A stretch of DNA of 64,000 nucleotides, taken from Antilocapra americana. Its lineage: Eukaryota > Chordata > Mammalia > Artiodactyla > Antilocapridae. The notes beneath the pieces are model-generated. The model saw nothing but the letters and a program-made list of their open reading frames with translations, ran no database searches and was not told where the DNA came from. The number at the start of each line of letters is the position of its first letter. Positions within the stretch are counted from its first letter, which is position 1. The position numbers and the translations under genes are program-made. This document shows, one piece after another, positions 35,507 through 47,652 of this stretch. Location of the stretch: contig ML664173.1 in NCBI GenBank assembly GCA_007570785.1, positions 14,727,933 through 14,791,932 on the forward strand, written 5' to 3'.

Positions 35507-35745
35507 CGGAACTTCCCTGGTGGTCCCATGCTAAAGAATCGGCCTTCCAATGTAGGGGACGTGGGTTCAATCCCTGGTCAGGGAACTAAGATCCTACATG
35601 CTGGGGGAGCAACTAAGCCCACGCACCGCAACTAGACTCCGCCGCTGCAACTATGGAAGCCTGTGCTGCAGCTAGAGAGGGCCTGTGCACCACAGTGAAG
35701 ACCCGGCATAGCCAAACAACAACAAAACACACAGCCATGTGTGTA
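35507..35745 (+). mobile_element. CHR-type SINE
   Basis: GGAACTTCCCTGGTGGTCCC head, GGGTTCAATCCCTGGTCAGG B-box side and the long GCAACTAGACTCCGCCGCTG body, ending in GACCCGGCATAGCC and an A-rich tail. A longer CHR subtype on the plus strand. Confidence 0.88.
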
Positions 35746-36030
35746 TTTTAATATGTATCAGGAAAAATATAGCTTTCACAAACTGCACTTTCCGTTCAAA
35801 AATAAATGTACTTAAATATAAACATGGAGCTGATTTAAAGAAAATTGTTAACACTCATGCGAGTGGTATGTGAATACCCAAAACTACCAAAACAGTCTGG
35901 GAATGCCTGAAGTTTGGGAAGCCTGCCTGCTTCGTGGCTCATCATCTCAGGAGGAGATGCTCCAATTGCTTTCCTCCCACCAGACTCCCTGCCAACAAGC
36001 CCTCCCCCTCTAAACTATCCTCCACGTAGC
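35746..36030. other. Intronic sequence without recognised gene
   Basis: Nothing recognised apart from A/T-rich text. Confidence 0.4.
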
Positions 36031-36390
36031 TGCCAGACTCACCTTCCTAGAAAACGAAGTCAGTAACATCATTTCCTGCTTTAAAATCTTTGTGGAATCC
36101 CTACAACATACAAAATAAACCCAAACTCCTCCAGTTGGAATGCTAGGCCTTCATTCCTAAGACACTGAGTTGTTCACTGCGCTCTGGAAACACCAGGCCC
36201 CTGAGAGACACAGGCCTTAGTATAGCTTTTTCAGCTGCCCTTCCCTCTCACTGGCAAATCTCTCCTCATTTATTGCAACCGACCTCCCAGGTCACTTCCT
36301 TCAGGACACCTTTCCTAAGTCCCAGGCAGGGTCAGTTGCTCCTTCCATGCTCCCACTGATGCCACTTAAATATAATTCTTTTGTCTGCAG
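36030..36390 (+). repeat. L2 relic
   Basis: CTGCCAGACTCACCTTCCTAG, AATCCCTACAACATACAAAA and CCCAGGTCACTTCCTTCAGG follow the L2 3' region on the plus strand. A BovB insertion truncates it at about 36391. Confidence 0.6.
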
Positions 36391-37545
36391 AAAAGCCAGA
36401 GATCAAATTACAAACATCCATTGGATCACAGAAAAAACAAAGGAATTTCAGAAAAACATCTACTTCTGTTTCATTGATCACACTAAAGCCTTTGACTATG
36501 TGGATCACAACAAAGTATAAACATTTCTTAAAGAGATGGGAATACCAGACCACCTTACCTGTCTTCTGAGAAATCCGTATGCAGGTCAAGAAGCAAGTTA
36601 GAACTGGACATGGAACAACAAACTGGTTCAAAATTGGGAAAGGAGTACATTAAGGCTGTATATTGTCACCCTGTTTACTTAATTTCCATGCACAGTACAT
36701 TATGCAAAATGCCAGACTGGATGAGGCTCAAGGTAGAATCAAGATTGCAGAGAGAAATATCAATAACCTCAGATATGCAGATGACACCACCCTACTGGCA
36801 GAAAGTGAAAAGGACCTAAGAGCCTCTTGGTGAAGGTGAAAGAGAAAAGTGAAAAAGTTGGCTTAAAACTCAACATTCAAAAAACAAAGATCATGGCATC
36901 CAGTCCCATCACTTCATCACAAATAGATGGGGACACAATGGAAACAGTGAGAGACTTTATTTTCTTGGGCTCCACAATCACTGCAGATGGTGACTGCAGC
37001 TATGAAATTAAAAGATGCTCGCTCCTTGGAAGAAAAGCTATGACAGATCTAGATGGTGTATTAAAAAAACAGAGACACCACTTTGCTGACAAAGTTCCAT
37101 CTAGTCAAAGCTAAGGTTTTTCCAGTAGTTATATATGGATGTGAGAGCTGAACCATAAAGAAAGCTGAGCACTGAAGAACTGATGATTCTGAATTGTGGT
37201 GCTTGAGAAGACTTGAGAGTTCCTTGGACTGCAAGGAGATCAAACCAGATAATCCTAAAGAAAATCAACCCTGAATATTTACTGGAAGGACTGATGCTGA
37301 AGCTGAAGCTCCATACTTGACCATATGATGTAGAGAGTCAACTCACTGGAAAAGACTCTGATGCTGGGAAAGACTGACGGTAAGAGAAGGGGGTGACAGA
37401 CGATGAGATGGCTGGACAGCATCATCGACTCAATGGACATGAGTTTGAGTAAACTGTGGGAGACAGTGAAAGACAGGGAAGGCTGGTGTGCTGCAGTCCA
37501 CGGGGTTGCAAAGAGTAGGACACAGCTGGGCGAGTGAACAAAAGT
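36391..37545 (+). mobile_element. BovB LINE fragment (reverse transcriptase to 3' end)
   Basis: Covers the RT region (a FCFIDHTKAFDYVDHN remnant near 36465, YADDTTLLAES remnant near 36775), the C-terminal domain (VIYGCES-like near 37130) and 3' end (GTTGCAAAGAGTAGGACAC near 37505). Frameshifts and stops break it into several short frames. About 1.15 kb of the element. Confidence 0.93.
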
Positions 37546-38755
37546 TTGTGGGTCTATATAACTAGAATATAGAGTTATCTTATTCATTTTTGCCTTGGAA
37601 AGTATATATGAAATGTACAAATAATAAGTGAATAAGTGAATGAAAGAATAAAGTGCTCTTATAAATACATTAATAAAAATATGTACTGATGGATGGGCAA
37701 AAGGGGGTATGAGGGATGGAGTTCTATTATCACTGGTAAAGAATAAAAAACAGGAAGAGATACGGGAGAAAGGGAGAAGCAGAGGAATGCTCAATTACAG
37801 AAGAAAAGGCGAAAAAAGATCTGGGAAGGAGATGGGGGGTGTCATGAGTGTCATAATTATTCATGCAACTCTTTCAACAAATATTTGAGAACCTACCTGG
37901 TGTGGGGTGTGTGGGACTGCATCAGGTGCACGCCCCCTCTCTGACTGCTTCCCTGTAAGTACAGGGAACCCCTAGTTGCTCAATCAAATAGATCCTGCTC
38001 CAGAGGGAGGGCCTGGTCTTCCCAGACCCTCTTAGTGGCATGTATCACTCTTGACCCCGAGTCCTGACCCTCTCTCTTGGTTCTGGACGCCACAGGGACC
38101 TACTGTTGCCTTCTCCCCTCTGGCCATCCTCCTCGGTCTCTTTTGACGTCTTCTTTGGCTGCATGTGCTTAAATGTGGGGGTTCCTCGGGTTCTACTGAT
38201 GCCCTTTTACCAAGAGTTGGGCTCTCATTTACCACCTCGATAGGAACGACTCCCAAATCTTTAGCTCCAGCTTGGAGTCCAGTCCAAAGCACAAGTCCCA
38301 TAGTCAAAGCCTCCTGGACTGACCTCCAGCTAGTGGTCTCACAGGCCCCTCAGACTAACTTTACCCCCGAAATGAACACATCACCTGCCCACACACACCT
38401 GGTCCTCATTCACTGGACTGGGGACCTGCAAAGTGTAGCTCACGGGAGCAGAAAAGAAACTTCTGGAAAGTGCAGGTAGTGAGGGGGACGGACCTGAACA
38501 ATGACAGACATACACTGACAAACTGCAGGTGAGGTGATAGAGGAAACTGAGAAAAAAAGTACTATGAGAGAGTACAATACAGGAAGCTAAATTAAATAAG
38601 ATTATTCTCATTTAAATACAAGAAAGGATATTCAAGCTGAACCCTTCGAAGAAGTCGGAGATGATAGGAACAGAGTGGAGGGACAGTGTAGGTGATTAGT
38701 TAATCCCACTAGAGGATTATAAGTAAAAAAAAAAAGAAAAAATATGGGAGACCCT
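37546..38755. other. Intronic sequence without recognised gene
   Basis: No exon or repeat was recognised with confidence. Frames at 38032-38307 (minus) and 38165-38479 (plus) overlap each other and show no domain. Confidence 0.4.
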
Positions 38756-39240
38756 TGGAAGTTAATGATGACTCAAAAGAACAGGTTTGCTTAAGCACAA
38801 AATCATGCAGCAGAAGCATGGGACATGCTCCAAAACAATAAAACAGTGGCAGGAGACACATTCTGCCCAGTAAGCTCAGTAAGTTAATGATCCCTAGGAC
38901 ATGCTCTCTGCAAACAAGAAAAACGGTACTTTGTGGACCCTGCTTGACTGTGTACGGACCATCAAACCCCCCTGCTCAACCTGGAGGAGGAGCTGATAAC
39001 GTAAGCATGACATCTACTCAAGAATGACAAAGAAGTTCTTTTCCCTCTTCCCACTTTTTCTTTGAATTGTAGCCCAGTATGTTCTCAGGACACAGCATCC
39101 TCTCACCGGCCTGCCTGTAAGTCTCTCAAGTGTCCTAGTCTAATAAATTACTTATTATCCACCACTTTGCTCTTGCTGAATTCTTCTCTGAGACATGAAA
39201 GACTATGGTACTAGAGCTCTTTGGAATCCTGCAAACACCA
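38756..39240 (+). mobile_element. Possible solo LTR
   Basis: The block contains CTAATAAATTACTTATTATC (polyadenylation-type signal near 39140), GAATTCTTCTCTGAGACATG and GACTATGGTACTAGAGCTC, a wording typical of ruminant ERV LTR 3' ends. No retroviral genes adjoin. Start, end and family are uncertain. Confidence 0.5.
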
Positions 39241-39549
39241 CCAAATGGTTTCAGAGTCAGCCCAGCAAAGAGTCTAGATAAGTATTCCAGGGAATTCTAT
39301 TCTATGGAATTACAGTACTCTAGGGAACTAGAATCATACAGCAAAGTAGACTCCCTGTGACTTCCACAAGGGAGCAGGTGTGAGATGGGGGTGGAGACAC
39401 AGGAAGGCCCAAATCACAAAGGGGCAAAGTAAGCATTTGGGATTTCTTGCCCTGAGGGCAATGGGTGTCCTTTAAATGGCTCTGAGTATGAAATGAATTA
39501 TATACATTTTAGAAGACCACTGAGGCTGACCTGCAGGAGGACAAGAAAG

Positions 39550-39702
39550 TTCAGTTCAGTTGCTCAGTCGTGTCTTACTTTGCGACCCCATGGACTGCAG
39601 CACTCCAGGCCTCCCTGTCCATCACCAACTCCCAGAGTTTACTCAAACTCATGTCCATTGAGTCGCTGATGCCATCTAACCATCTCATCCTTTCATCCTA
39701 AA
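39550..39702 (-). mobile_element. BovB 3' end fragment
   Basis: GTTCAGTTCAGTTGCTCAGTC through ACTCATGTCCATTGAGTCGC to CATCTCATCCTTTCATCC is the BovB 3' terminus in reverse. Confidence 0.9.
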
Positions 39703-39754
39703 AGGAGAGACCAGTCATGAGACAAATGACTCAGTCCAGGAGAGTTTATAGTGG

Positions 39755-39862
39755 CTTAAGTTTGAGCAAGCTCTAGGAGTTGGTAATGGACAGGGAAGCC
39801 TGGCATGCTGCAGTCCGTGGGGTTGCAAAGAGTTGGACATGACTGAACAACTGAACTGAACC
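39755..39862 (+). mobile_element. BovB 3' end fragment, facing its neighbour
   Basis: AAGTTTGAGCAAGCTCTAGG through GGGTTGCAAAGAGTTGGACAT and ACTGAACAACTGAACTGAAC is the BovB 3' end on the plus strand, 52 bp from the reverse copy at 39550-39702. Together they form an imperfect inverted repeat. Confidence 0.88.
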
Positions 39863-40202
39863 CATTTCTTTACTTCTCAATTTATTTTTTCCTACCAGAA
39901 TGCTATTTACAGTCAAAGATTCTCAGAAGTCTGCTCTGGGAACTTTGCTTGAAATATAAGTTAATTCTCATTACAACAAAATTATTATTACTGTGAAAAT
40001 TTTCATGTACAAAAAAAGAAAAAGAAAATCTCTGAACATAAGCCAGTAGTCTGCTCCTCCAAGGAGTCTAACCAAATTCCAATATTACAATAGAGTGTGA
40101 CCCACAGCAAATGGGTCAGATATGACTGATAAATGGATTATTTCCTGGTATATCAGTAAACAAGGATGTCACAGTCATCAGAGATTGCAGCCCTCCAATA
40201 CT

Positions 40203-40384
40203 GAAGGTGGGAGAAGGGGATGACAGAGGATGAGATGGTTAGATGGCATCAGTGACTCAATGGACATGGGTTTGAGTAAACTCTGGGAGCTGGTGATGGA
40301 CAGGGAGGCCTGGCCTGCTGCAGTCCACGGGGTTGCAAAGAGTTGGACACGACTGAACGAGTGAACTGAGCTGAACTGACTGAA
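40203..40384 (+). mobile_element. BovB 3' end fragment
   Basis: GGTGGGAGAAGGGGATGACA through GAGTTGGACACGACTGAACG and the GAACTGAGCTGAACTGACTGA tail. About 180 bp, plus strand. Confidence 0.9.
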
Positions 40385-40477
40385 TAAGAGCTCGTAAGCC
40401 CTAAGGGCACTCAAGCAGCCACCGGACTGCAGCCACTCTCTACAGTGAGCCACAAGGAAGCTCCAGATGTTAAAAAA

Positions 40478-40770
40478 ACAAAAGATACTGGCCCCAGACA
40501 GCTGAGATGCATTTAAAAAGGAAGGATTTTAGCGAGCCCAGACTCTTGCATCTTCCCGTACACAGAAAAGCACTAAATTCCTTAACTTGGGTTATCTGGT
40601 TTTAATTAACAATGATTTTTGAGGTTCAGACTCCCTGCCCTGTGTTGCAAAACCCGGCTCCTCCACTTGCTTCCTTGGAGCCTTGTCTCAGGCCTCCTTA
40701 AGATGCTGCCTCCCAGGCTTAAGCCCTAAAGATTTCTGCCGAATAAACTATTAACTTTTTAGGTTGTGAC
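40478..40770 (+). mobile_element. Possible solo LTR
   Basis: TCCTTAACTTGGGTTATCTGG, TTAATTAACAATGATTTTTGAGG and CGAATAAACTATTAACTTTTTAGG resemble a ruminant ERV LTR end with a polyadenylation signal (AATAAA near 40742). A stutter of TTTTTAGGTTGTGACTGGAC and TTTTAGGTTGCGAC follows at 40757-40790. Family not verified. Confidence 0.45.
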
Positions 40771-40799
40771 TGGACTTTTAGGTTGCGACTATTTTCTAA

Positions 40800-41105
40800 G
40801 TCGATTCGACCTATGGTTGATAATCATGTGTATGCAAATTAGGAATGCTGAAAGAACAAACACAACGGTTCTCATCTTTCTTGAGGCAACCAAGTAGTAA
40901 GAGGTCACAGGCACTAACTGGGCTTATATCATTGGTTCATTTGCACACGTTTTTATTAAGCATCTAGCATACACCTGTAATTAGTAGAATCTAGGCGACT
41001 TAGTTTCTTATTCTGTGAAATCAAAAGACATTTTTGAAATCCTATCAGAACACGACTACCTCAATATTACTCCCATGATTTCTCTCCTAGAGTTACCAGG
41101 ATCTA

Positions 41106-41106
<1 letters not shown>
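40800..41106. other. Intronic sequence without recognised gene
   Basis: Nothing recognised. Confidence 0.4.

Positions 41107-41107
<1 letters not shown>

Positions 41108-41155
<48 letters not shown>
41108..41155. repeat. (CA)n microsatellite, about 24 units
   Basis: An uninterrupted AC/CA run of about 48 bp, likely polymorphic and useful as a marker near IFT43/TGFB3. Confidence 0.97.
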
Positions 41156-41158
<3 letters not shown>

Positions 41159-41159
41159 A

Positions 41160-41570
41160 TCCTCATAGGAAACTAGGAATTTTTAGGATAGAAATCAAGT
41201 ATGAACACTGCAAACTACTGGTCTATTAAAGCCCTTTCTTATAAAGAATGAGCCAAAAGAGTTCCAAGTCATCAATACTATACTTCAGCACATCTCAAAA
41301 GTTCAGAAAACAGACACGTATAGGGAGAAAAGTGTAATGGCTACATTGCAGATGCATCAATGAACAAGAAACATCGAAAAATATTGAAATGTCAGAGTCT
41401 AAATCTCATAATATTGCCAATTATTTCAGTGTCAAACAAGAAATGCTAGCCTCATATGGTTCATTTTCAAAAAAGGCAAGGGGGCTATTTTTTGAATACT
41501 GGAAAAATGTGACATAGCTTGCAGAAGTCACTGAGGACCACTACTGCATCGCCTATATGGTCAGCTGCTC
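41160..41570. other. Intronic sequence without recognised gene
   Basis: Nothing recognised. Confidence 0.4.
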
Positions 41571-41574
41571 CACT

Positions 41575-41960
41575 AACAAATCCGATGTGCCATGCTCTCC
41601 CTCACCTCACCTTGGCATGTGTTCATGCCTCTACCTGAAGTACTCTCCCTTCCTTGGCCCACTCTGGCCCACCCTTTCCCTTGGCTAACTTCTACTTATC
41701 CTTCAAGTCTCAACTCAAATATGATTTTTTCCTAGACCACCTTTCCAGATGTCCCTAAGAGTAAAAGCATTCAGTGATAGCATACCCATATCCTTCTGTC
41801 TTCACCACAACCTGGCATTTAATTCTCTGCAGCTCTGAGAGGAAGGTTCTAAGTGGACAGGGAGCATGTCTGGTTTATCACCATACTGCCAGCTTCAAGC
41901 ACAACCTTGGCACACAGAAAGCTGTCAAGTTTCCTAAGTGAATGAATGAAGAAATGAATG
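41575..41960 (+). repeat. L2 LINE 3' end
   Basis: CCTTCAAGTCTCAACTCAAAT, AGACCACCTTTCCAGATGTCC, GGACAGGGAGCATGTCTGG and the GTGAATGAATGAAGAAATGAATG tail are the L2 3' end on the plus strand, with its characteristic TGAA repeats. Confidence 0.75.
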
Positions 41961-42230
41961 GATGTCACCCTCTACTCCAAGGTCACAGAGATCACCAAGG
42001 TCACTCCTCCCATGTGTGCCAGAGTAACAAAATGATGTTAAGTCAGCAATTAGGGACCATTCTTTGGAATGACTGCCAACCCCTAGACAAAGGGTCGGGT
42101 TGTGAAAAGAAGATGAAAAGGTATTAGCAAATAAGCATTTTCTAATAAAAGTATTAGCAAATAAGAATACCTCTGTATCATGAACAGAACTGCACCTGAG
42201 GATAAACTGATAATACTTTCTAATCCTCAT

Positions 42231-42724
42231 CAGTTCAGTTCAGTTCACTCAGTCGTGTCTGACTCTTTGTGATCCCATAAACCACAGCACGCCAGGTCTC
42301 CCTGTCCATCACCAATTCCTGGAGTTTACCCAAACTCATGTCATTGAGTCGGTGATGCCATCCAACCATCTCATCCTCTGCCGTCCCATTCTCCTCCTGC
42401 CCTCAATCCTTCCCAGCATCAGGATCTTTTCAAATGAGTCAGCTCTTAGCATCAGGTGGCCAAAGTACTGGAGTTTCAGCTTCAACATCTGTCCTTCCAA
42501 TGAACACCCAGGACTGATGTCCTTTAGGATGGACTGGCTGGATCTCCTCGCAGTCCAAGGGACTCTTAAGAGTCTTCTCCAACACCACAGTTCAAAAGCA
42601 TCAATTCTTCGGCACTCAGCTTTCTTTACAGTCCAATTCTCAAGTCCATACATGACTACTGGAAAAACCATAGCCTTGACTAGACAGACCTTTGTTGGCA
42701 AAGTAATGTCTCTGCTTTTCAATA
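42231..42724 (-). mobile_element. BovB 3' fragment
   Basis: Reverse-strand BovB, from the 3' terminus CAGTTCAGTTCAGTTCACTC to TTGTTGGCAAAGTAATGTC. The remnant reads VMYGLENWTVKKAECRRIDA and [11 protein letters not shown]. It faces a longer plus-strand BovB at 43113-44215. Confidence 0.93.
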
Positions 42725-42734
42725 TGACACAAAT

Positions 42735-42900
42735 AATGACAATAATAGTTAGCATGTGGCAAGCACTGTCCTAAGAGCTTTATACATTCTCTTATTTAAT
42801 CTTCCAGCAACCATAAGAGATAGTTATTACTATCAGCTCCATTCAGCAGATGAGGAATGGGCTCAGAGTGGTTAAGCAAATTGTCCAGGATAGTTATTGA
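42735..42900 (-). repeat. MIR-family SINE relic
   Basis: AGCATGTGGCAAGCACTGTCC, ATTTAATCTTCCAGCAACC and CAGATGAGGAATGGGCTCAG are MIR text, in the orientation in which the core reads in reverse. Confidence 0.7.
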
Positions 42901-43112
42901 GGAATTGGCAGAGCTGATATTAAATATAAAATGATGATTTCTACTTCTCATGTTGTATAGATAGCAACAATAGCTAACTTATTGGAGCAATAAGCTAAAT
43001 AAACTCTCCCATGTAGTTCTGACTTAACCTTCCCCATAGGTAAGGGAAGGAATTTTAGGTGCTCTTCAAGCACCACCTGTGTGTAGGAAGCCAGCTTTAC
43101 ACATAGTAGAAG

Positions 43113-44215
43113 GAAACATCTACTTCTGCTTTATTGACTACACCAAAGCCTTTGACTGTGTGGATCACAACAAACTGTGGAAAATCCCTAAAGAGATGGT
43201 AATACCAGATCACCTTACCCGCCTCCTGAGAAATCTGTATGCAAGTCAAGAAGCAACAGTTAGAACTGGACATGGAACAATGGATTGGTTCCAAATTAGG
43301 AAAGGAGTACATCAAGGCTGCATATTGTCACCCTGCTTATTTAACTTCTATGCAGAGTACATCATGTGAAATGCTGGGCTGGAGGAAGCTCAGGCTAGAA
43401 TCAAGATTGCTGGAAGAAATATTAATAACCTCAGATGATACCACCCTTATGGCAGAAAGCAAAGAGGAACTAAAGAGCCTCTTGATGAAAGTGAAAGAGG
43501 AGAGTGTAAAAGCTGGCTTAAAACTCAACATTCAAAACACAAAGGTCATGGCATCCACTCCCATCACTTCATCACAAATAGATGGGGACACAATGGAAAC
43601 AGTGACAGACTTTATATTCTTGGGCTCCACTATCACTGCAGATGGTAACTGCAGCCATGAAATTAAAAGACGGTTGCCCCTTAGAAGAAAAGCTATGACC
43701 AACCTAGACAGCATATTTAAAAGCAGAGACATTACTTTGGTGACAAAGGTCCACCTAGTCAAAGCTATGGTTTTTCCAGTAGTCATGTATGGCTGTGAGA
43801 GTTGGACCATAAAGAAAGATGGGCACCGAAAAACTGATGCTTTTGAACTGTGGTGTTGGCGAAGATTCTTGAGAGTCCCTTGGACTGCAAGATTAAACCA
43901 GTCAATCCTAAAGGAAATCAGTCCTGAATATTCATTGGAAGGACTGATGCTGAAGCTGAAACTCCAATACTTTGGCCAGCTGATGCGAAGAGCTAACTCA
44001 TTAGAAAAGACCCTGATGCTAGGAAAGACTGAAGGCAGGAGGAGAAGGGGATGACAGAGGATGAGATGGTTGGATGGCATCACCGACTCGATGGACTTGA
44101 GTTTGAACAAGCTCTGGGAGTTGGTGAGAGACAGGGAGGCCTGGTGTGCTGCAGTCCATGAGTTTGCAAAGAGTCGAACACGACTGAGTGACTGGACTGA
44201 ACTGAGCAGGAGGCG
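43113..44215 (+). mobile_element. BovB LINE fragment (RT to 3' end)
   Basis: Starts in the reverse transcriptase (NIYFCFIDYTKAFDCVDHNK) and runs through VRTGHGTMDWFQIRKGVHQG, a frame change at about 43370, then a 271-codon open frame (43239-44054) that reads the C-terminal domain ([38 protein letters not shown]). A 10-bp loss near 43435 removes the YADD catalytic motif (TCAGATGATACC replaces TCAGATATGCAGATGATACC). Inactive. Confidence 0.93.
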
Positions 44216-45004
44216 TGAGGCACTGTCCTGGGGCACTGACAGAGCCCGAGGAAGCGCTGTATGGGAATCATGAATGCTATTCCCAACTGTGTGATCTACC
44301 CCTGGGATGATGTTCCCGCCTACACAGCGAGCAGCCCCAGAGATGGGTGGCAAAGCACATGGGCCCAGCTCTGAGGGATAGTTCAAAAGTCGGGCATACG
44401 GAACGTGACCTGAAGACAAAGTATGGAAAACACATTCCTTGTGAACGGGTCCATGCTGGATTCCCCCGCATCCCTCTCTGAACAATGTTGTCAGAAGCAT
44501 CATTCAATCCAGCCCGTTGGAGAGGGACTACGAAAAAGGCTGAAAAATGTGACTAATCTAGGAAAGTTATTTTTGTGAGAAAGAAGAAAAAATGTCACCA
44601 AAAAGGGTCAGCAGATAACCCTAGCTGGGCTGAAAATAACTGCCCGCTGGCAGACCAGTCAGGAATAGGCGGAGGGCAAGAGACGTAATACAATGTGCCA
44701 GGGGAGCTCCAGCTGAGAGGAGCTGCTGGGGGATGAGGAAACTGGCCTAATTTGGGAACATGAGCCCAGAAGCATTGCTCAGATTCCTGCAAGAGAATCT
44801 GGCTGCATTTCAGTTCTGCGTCCTGGGAGGAGCAGAGGAGGAAGAGAAAAGAGAACAGCTGTGTCTCAAACGCTTTTCCAGACAAGTGGACGAATAAGGA
44901 TGATCAAATGAAAACACACATCCTCACCAAAAGGATTCCAAGAGGAAAACCCAAAAGTCTCTCAGCTCCCTCCAAAAGCCTTTCTCTGTACTGGGACGTC
45001 TGTG
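44216..45004. other. Intronic sequence without recognised gene
   Basis: Nothing recognised beyond short frames on both strands. Confidence 0.4.
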
Positions 45005-45235
45005 CATCTAACCATCCAGGAGGCAGGAGAAGTTAGGTGGTGATTAAGCACCTGCCTGGAGGGAGAGAGAGGAGAGTCACGTGTTAGCTGAAGGACTGTG
45101 GACAGGTCACTCAAATCCTCGAAGGTTCAGTGTCCTCGGAGCTAAAATGAGACCTACTTCCGCAGTGACCACAAGGCTTAACTAGGACAGTGCGTGTAAC
45201 TGGCATCTGCTCCAATGTCAGCTATCATTATTATT
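45005..45235 (+). repeat. MIR-family SINE relic
   Basis: GGTGGTGATTAAGCACCTGCC, CTGTGGACAGGTCACTCAAA, CCTCGGAGCTAAAATGAGACC and ATCATTATTATTATTAC are a plus-strand MIR with its 3' end. Confidence 0.7.
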
Positions 45236-45326
45236 ATTACAAGGACAATCTGCAAAATGGAAGCCAAGCTACAAACTAGTCTAGACTCAACTGAGAAATA
45301 CTCATGCAGAAGACAGGCGAGAGAAT

Positions 45327-45450
45327 TCCCTGGCAGTCCAGTGGTTAGGACTCTGTGCTCTCACTGCCGAGGGCCCATGTTCAGTCCTTGGTTGGGGAAC
45401 TAAAATCCCATGGGCCTCACCAGGCAGCCAAAAAAATAAATAAATCCCCC
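45327..45450 (+). mobile_element. CHR-type SINE
   Basis: GAATTCCCTGGCAGTCCAGTGG, GTTGGGGAACTAAAATCCC and a CAGCCAAAAAAATAAATAAAT tail. Confidence 0.9.
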
Positions 45451-47423
45451 CAAACAAAAAGCAGGCCAGTCCTGAGAGGTTCTGTAGCAAGATTCCTCTT
45501 CCCCAACCTCAGTGTAAAGCAATGTCACTTTACAGGAGAAAGTGTCCAGGTCTTTTCTCAAGGTTAAGTAGGTGCAGTATCATTTGAACTGACACAGAGT
45601 CAAGTTCAGGCACAGAACTCCAGTATAATGCCCACGGCTGCTCTTCCAGAGAAAGTTATTCACTACAGATGTGGAGATGCTTATCAGGGCACCAGTGAAA
45701 AGTGTCCATAATTATAACACCAACCTGAACTGCTAACTGAACCATGCATCTAAGATCTAAGCCTGATTGGTGACAAGTGGCAAAAACACACACACACAAA
45801 GAGGGGTGCAGTCATAAACCTTCCAAATACTTACAGTTTCTTGAGAGGTGCCTGTGTGCAGGCACCTTTATGTGCATTACCTAATCCGACCTTTGCAACA
45901 ACCTGAAAGAAGCAGGCAGGACTCTGTAGTCAACTCCGAGCTAGTAAAACTACTGGAAGAGCTCATCCTTCTGGTTCACCAGTATGATTAGACAGATAAA
46001 TTCTTCCAAATTCTTTTAAAATTTATAGACTGACTAAGCAGCTAAAGGGACCTTTCCTCTTCTTCCAGAAAGGGAGGAAGAGTCTAATTACCTGGGCTGA
46101 GTCACAGGTATCCTATAGGTAGAAAACCCTGAACGGGTTACAGATAAAATAGGAAGAAGGAAAAGATGGAGGAGGGACAACATTGGCAAGTGCATCAAGT
46201 AGCTTGGAACTTCAGGGCGTACAGATTTTCTCTGAACTCTATACAACCCCAAATTAGAAAACTGGAGAGGAATGTGGATTATTTTTTCTTTTATGGGCTA
46301 CTAAAAATAATTCTTTCCTTTTATACCCAAGCCTACAAGAAAAAAATCTTTGCATACATTTTTTTAAATTGATATGTCATAAATTGCCTACTCAGTGATT
46401 CCTCTTCTCCCTAACCCTCCAAACCCCAACACGATGGGTATGACAATGAGCCCAGCTGAAAAACTCCTTTGAAATTTACAGAGGTTTTAAGACCTAGTTC
46501 TGACCAATGATATGTAACTAGGAAAGTCTACTTGGTGAAGTCTCTGGCTATTGCTTTCTTGTTAAGAAGGCACATAGTTGGTTGGTAAGAACCCTGGACT
46601 CTTCTCCTCTTCCCTCTCTCCTCACCTAGAATACAGATCAGATCCCTGGGGAACAACTGACTATGATGTGAACAATCTCGAGAACAAATGACAAGCTCCA
46701 GATGGCAGAGCAGGTGTCTAGAAGGGGTGAGGGTGACATAGGACCTTCTCCAGTGACCGCACCTGCCCTGCCCTCCACTGGACTTCTTGCTGTGAGAAAA
46801 ATCACTCCCGTCTGCTCCAAGCCTTGGGGCTGAGTTTCTGATGCATGTAGTCAAATTTAAAACCCCTAAGTACACAAGAATACCTGAAAAATCAATCCAT
46901 CCTAAAAGAGCAGGAGTTTTAAACTCAAATGGAAACAGGAACCAGGCAGATCAGACGTGAGTAAATCTGACCAGGTGTATTCAAATAAGAAAGAGTGAGC
47001 TGGAGAGTGCAGGCCATGTGGAAGCAAGCACCTTAATCAGCTCTGGCCAACTGCTGCCAGGGGGAATGCCAGCCTGGCATTCCTGTGTGCCGGAACTTCT
47101 GGTTTCAAAAAGGAGCCTCAAATCCGGATTTTCACATAAAGTTTCCTAATTTACATCTTTTGTTTAATTTAATTTGTTTGTTTAATTTAAACACCCAAGT
47201 TTAAAAAATGCTTAACTCTGTCCAGATCAAAGAAGACTTGACTATATAGGTTAAAGTGAGCCTGAAGGCCACCAGCTTTCAACCTCAATAGAGAGGGTTA
47301 AGGCACAATAATAGAATACCCAAGCTCTGGAGAGATAATAATATAATGAACACTTATGTGTCAGACTGGATTAAGGGCTTACTTTACACATGTTTACCTT
47401 ATTTTTTCTTTCTGGCCACCCTA
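45451..47423. other. Intronic sequence without recognised gene
   Basis: About 2 kb of mostly unique text in IFT43 intron 2. A small AT-rich duplicate (GTTTAATTTAATTTGTTTGTTTAATTTAA, 47161-47190) was seen. Short open frames have no support. Confidence 0.45.
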
Positions 47424-47440
47424 TTCAATCCCAAAGAAAG

Positions 47441-47652
47441 TGAAAGTGAAGTCGCTCAGTCATGTTTGACTCTTTGTGACCCCGTGGACTGTAGCCTACC
47501 AGGCTCCTCCGTCCATGGGATTCTCCAGGCAAGAATACTGGAGTGGGTTGCCATTTCCTTCTCCAGGGGATCTTCCCAACCAAGGGATCAAACCCAGGTC
47601 TCCTGCATTGCAGGCAGATGCTTTAATCTCTGAGCCACCAGGGAAGCTAGGG
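47441..47652 (-). mobile_element. Bov-tA SINE in BovB (event 1)
   Basis: TGAAAGTGAAGTCGCTCAGTC to GAGCCACCAGGGAAGCTAGG, minus orientation. Target duplication AATCCCAAAGAAAG at 47427-47440 and 47653-47666, perfect over 14 bp. Confidence 0.95.

Noticed and set aside
43532..44503. 323-codon open frame, minus strand
   Set aside because: It is antisense of a BovB copy and unrelated flank; the same pattern occurs in every BovB fragment.
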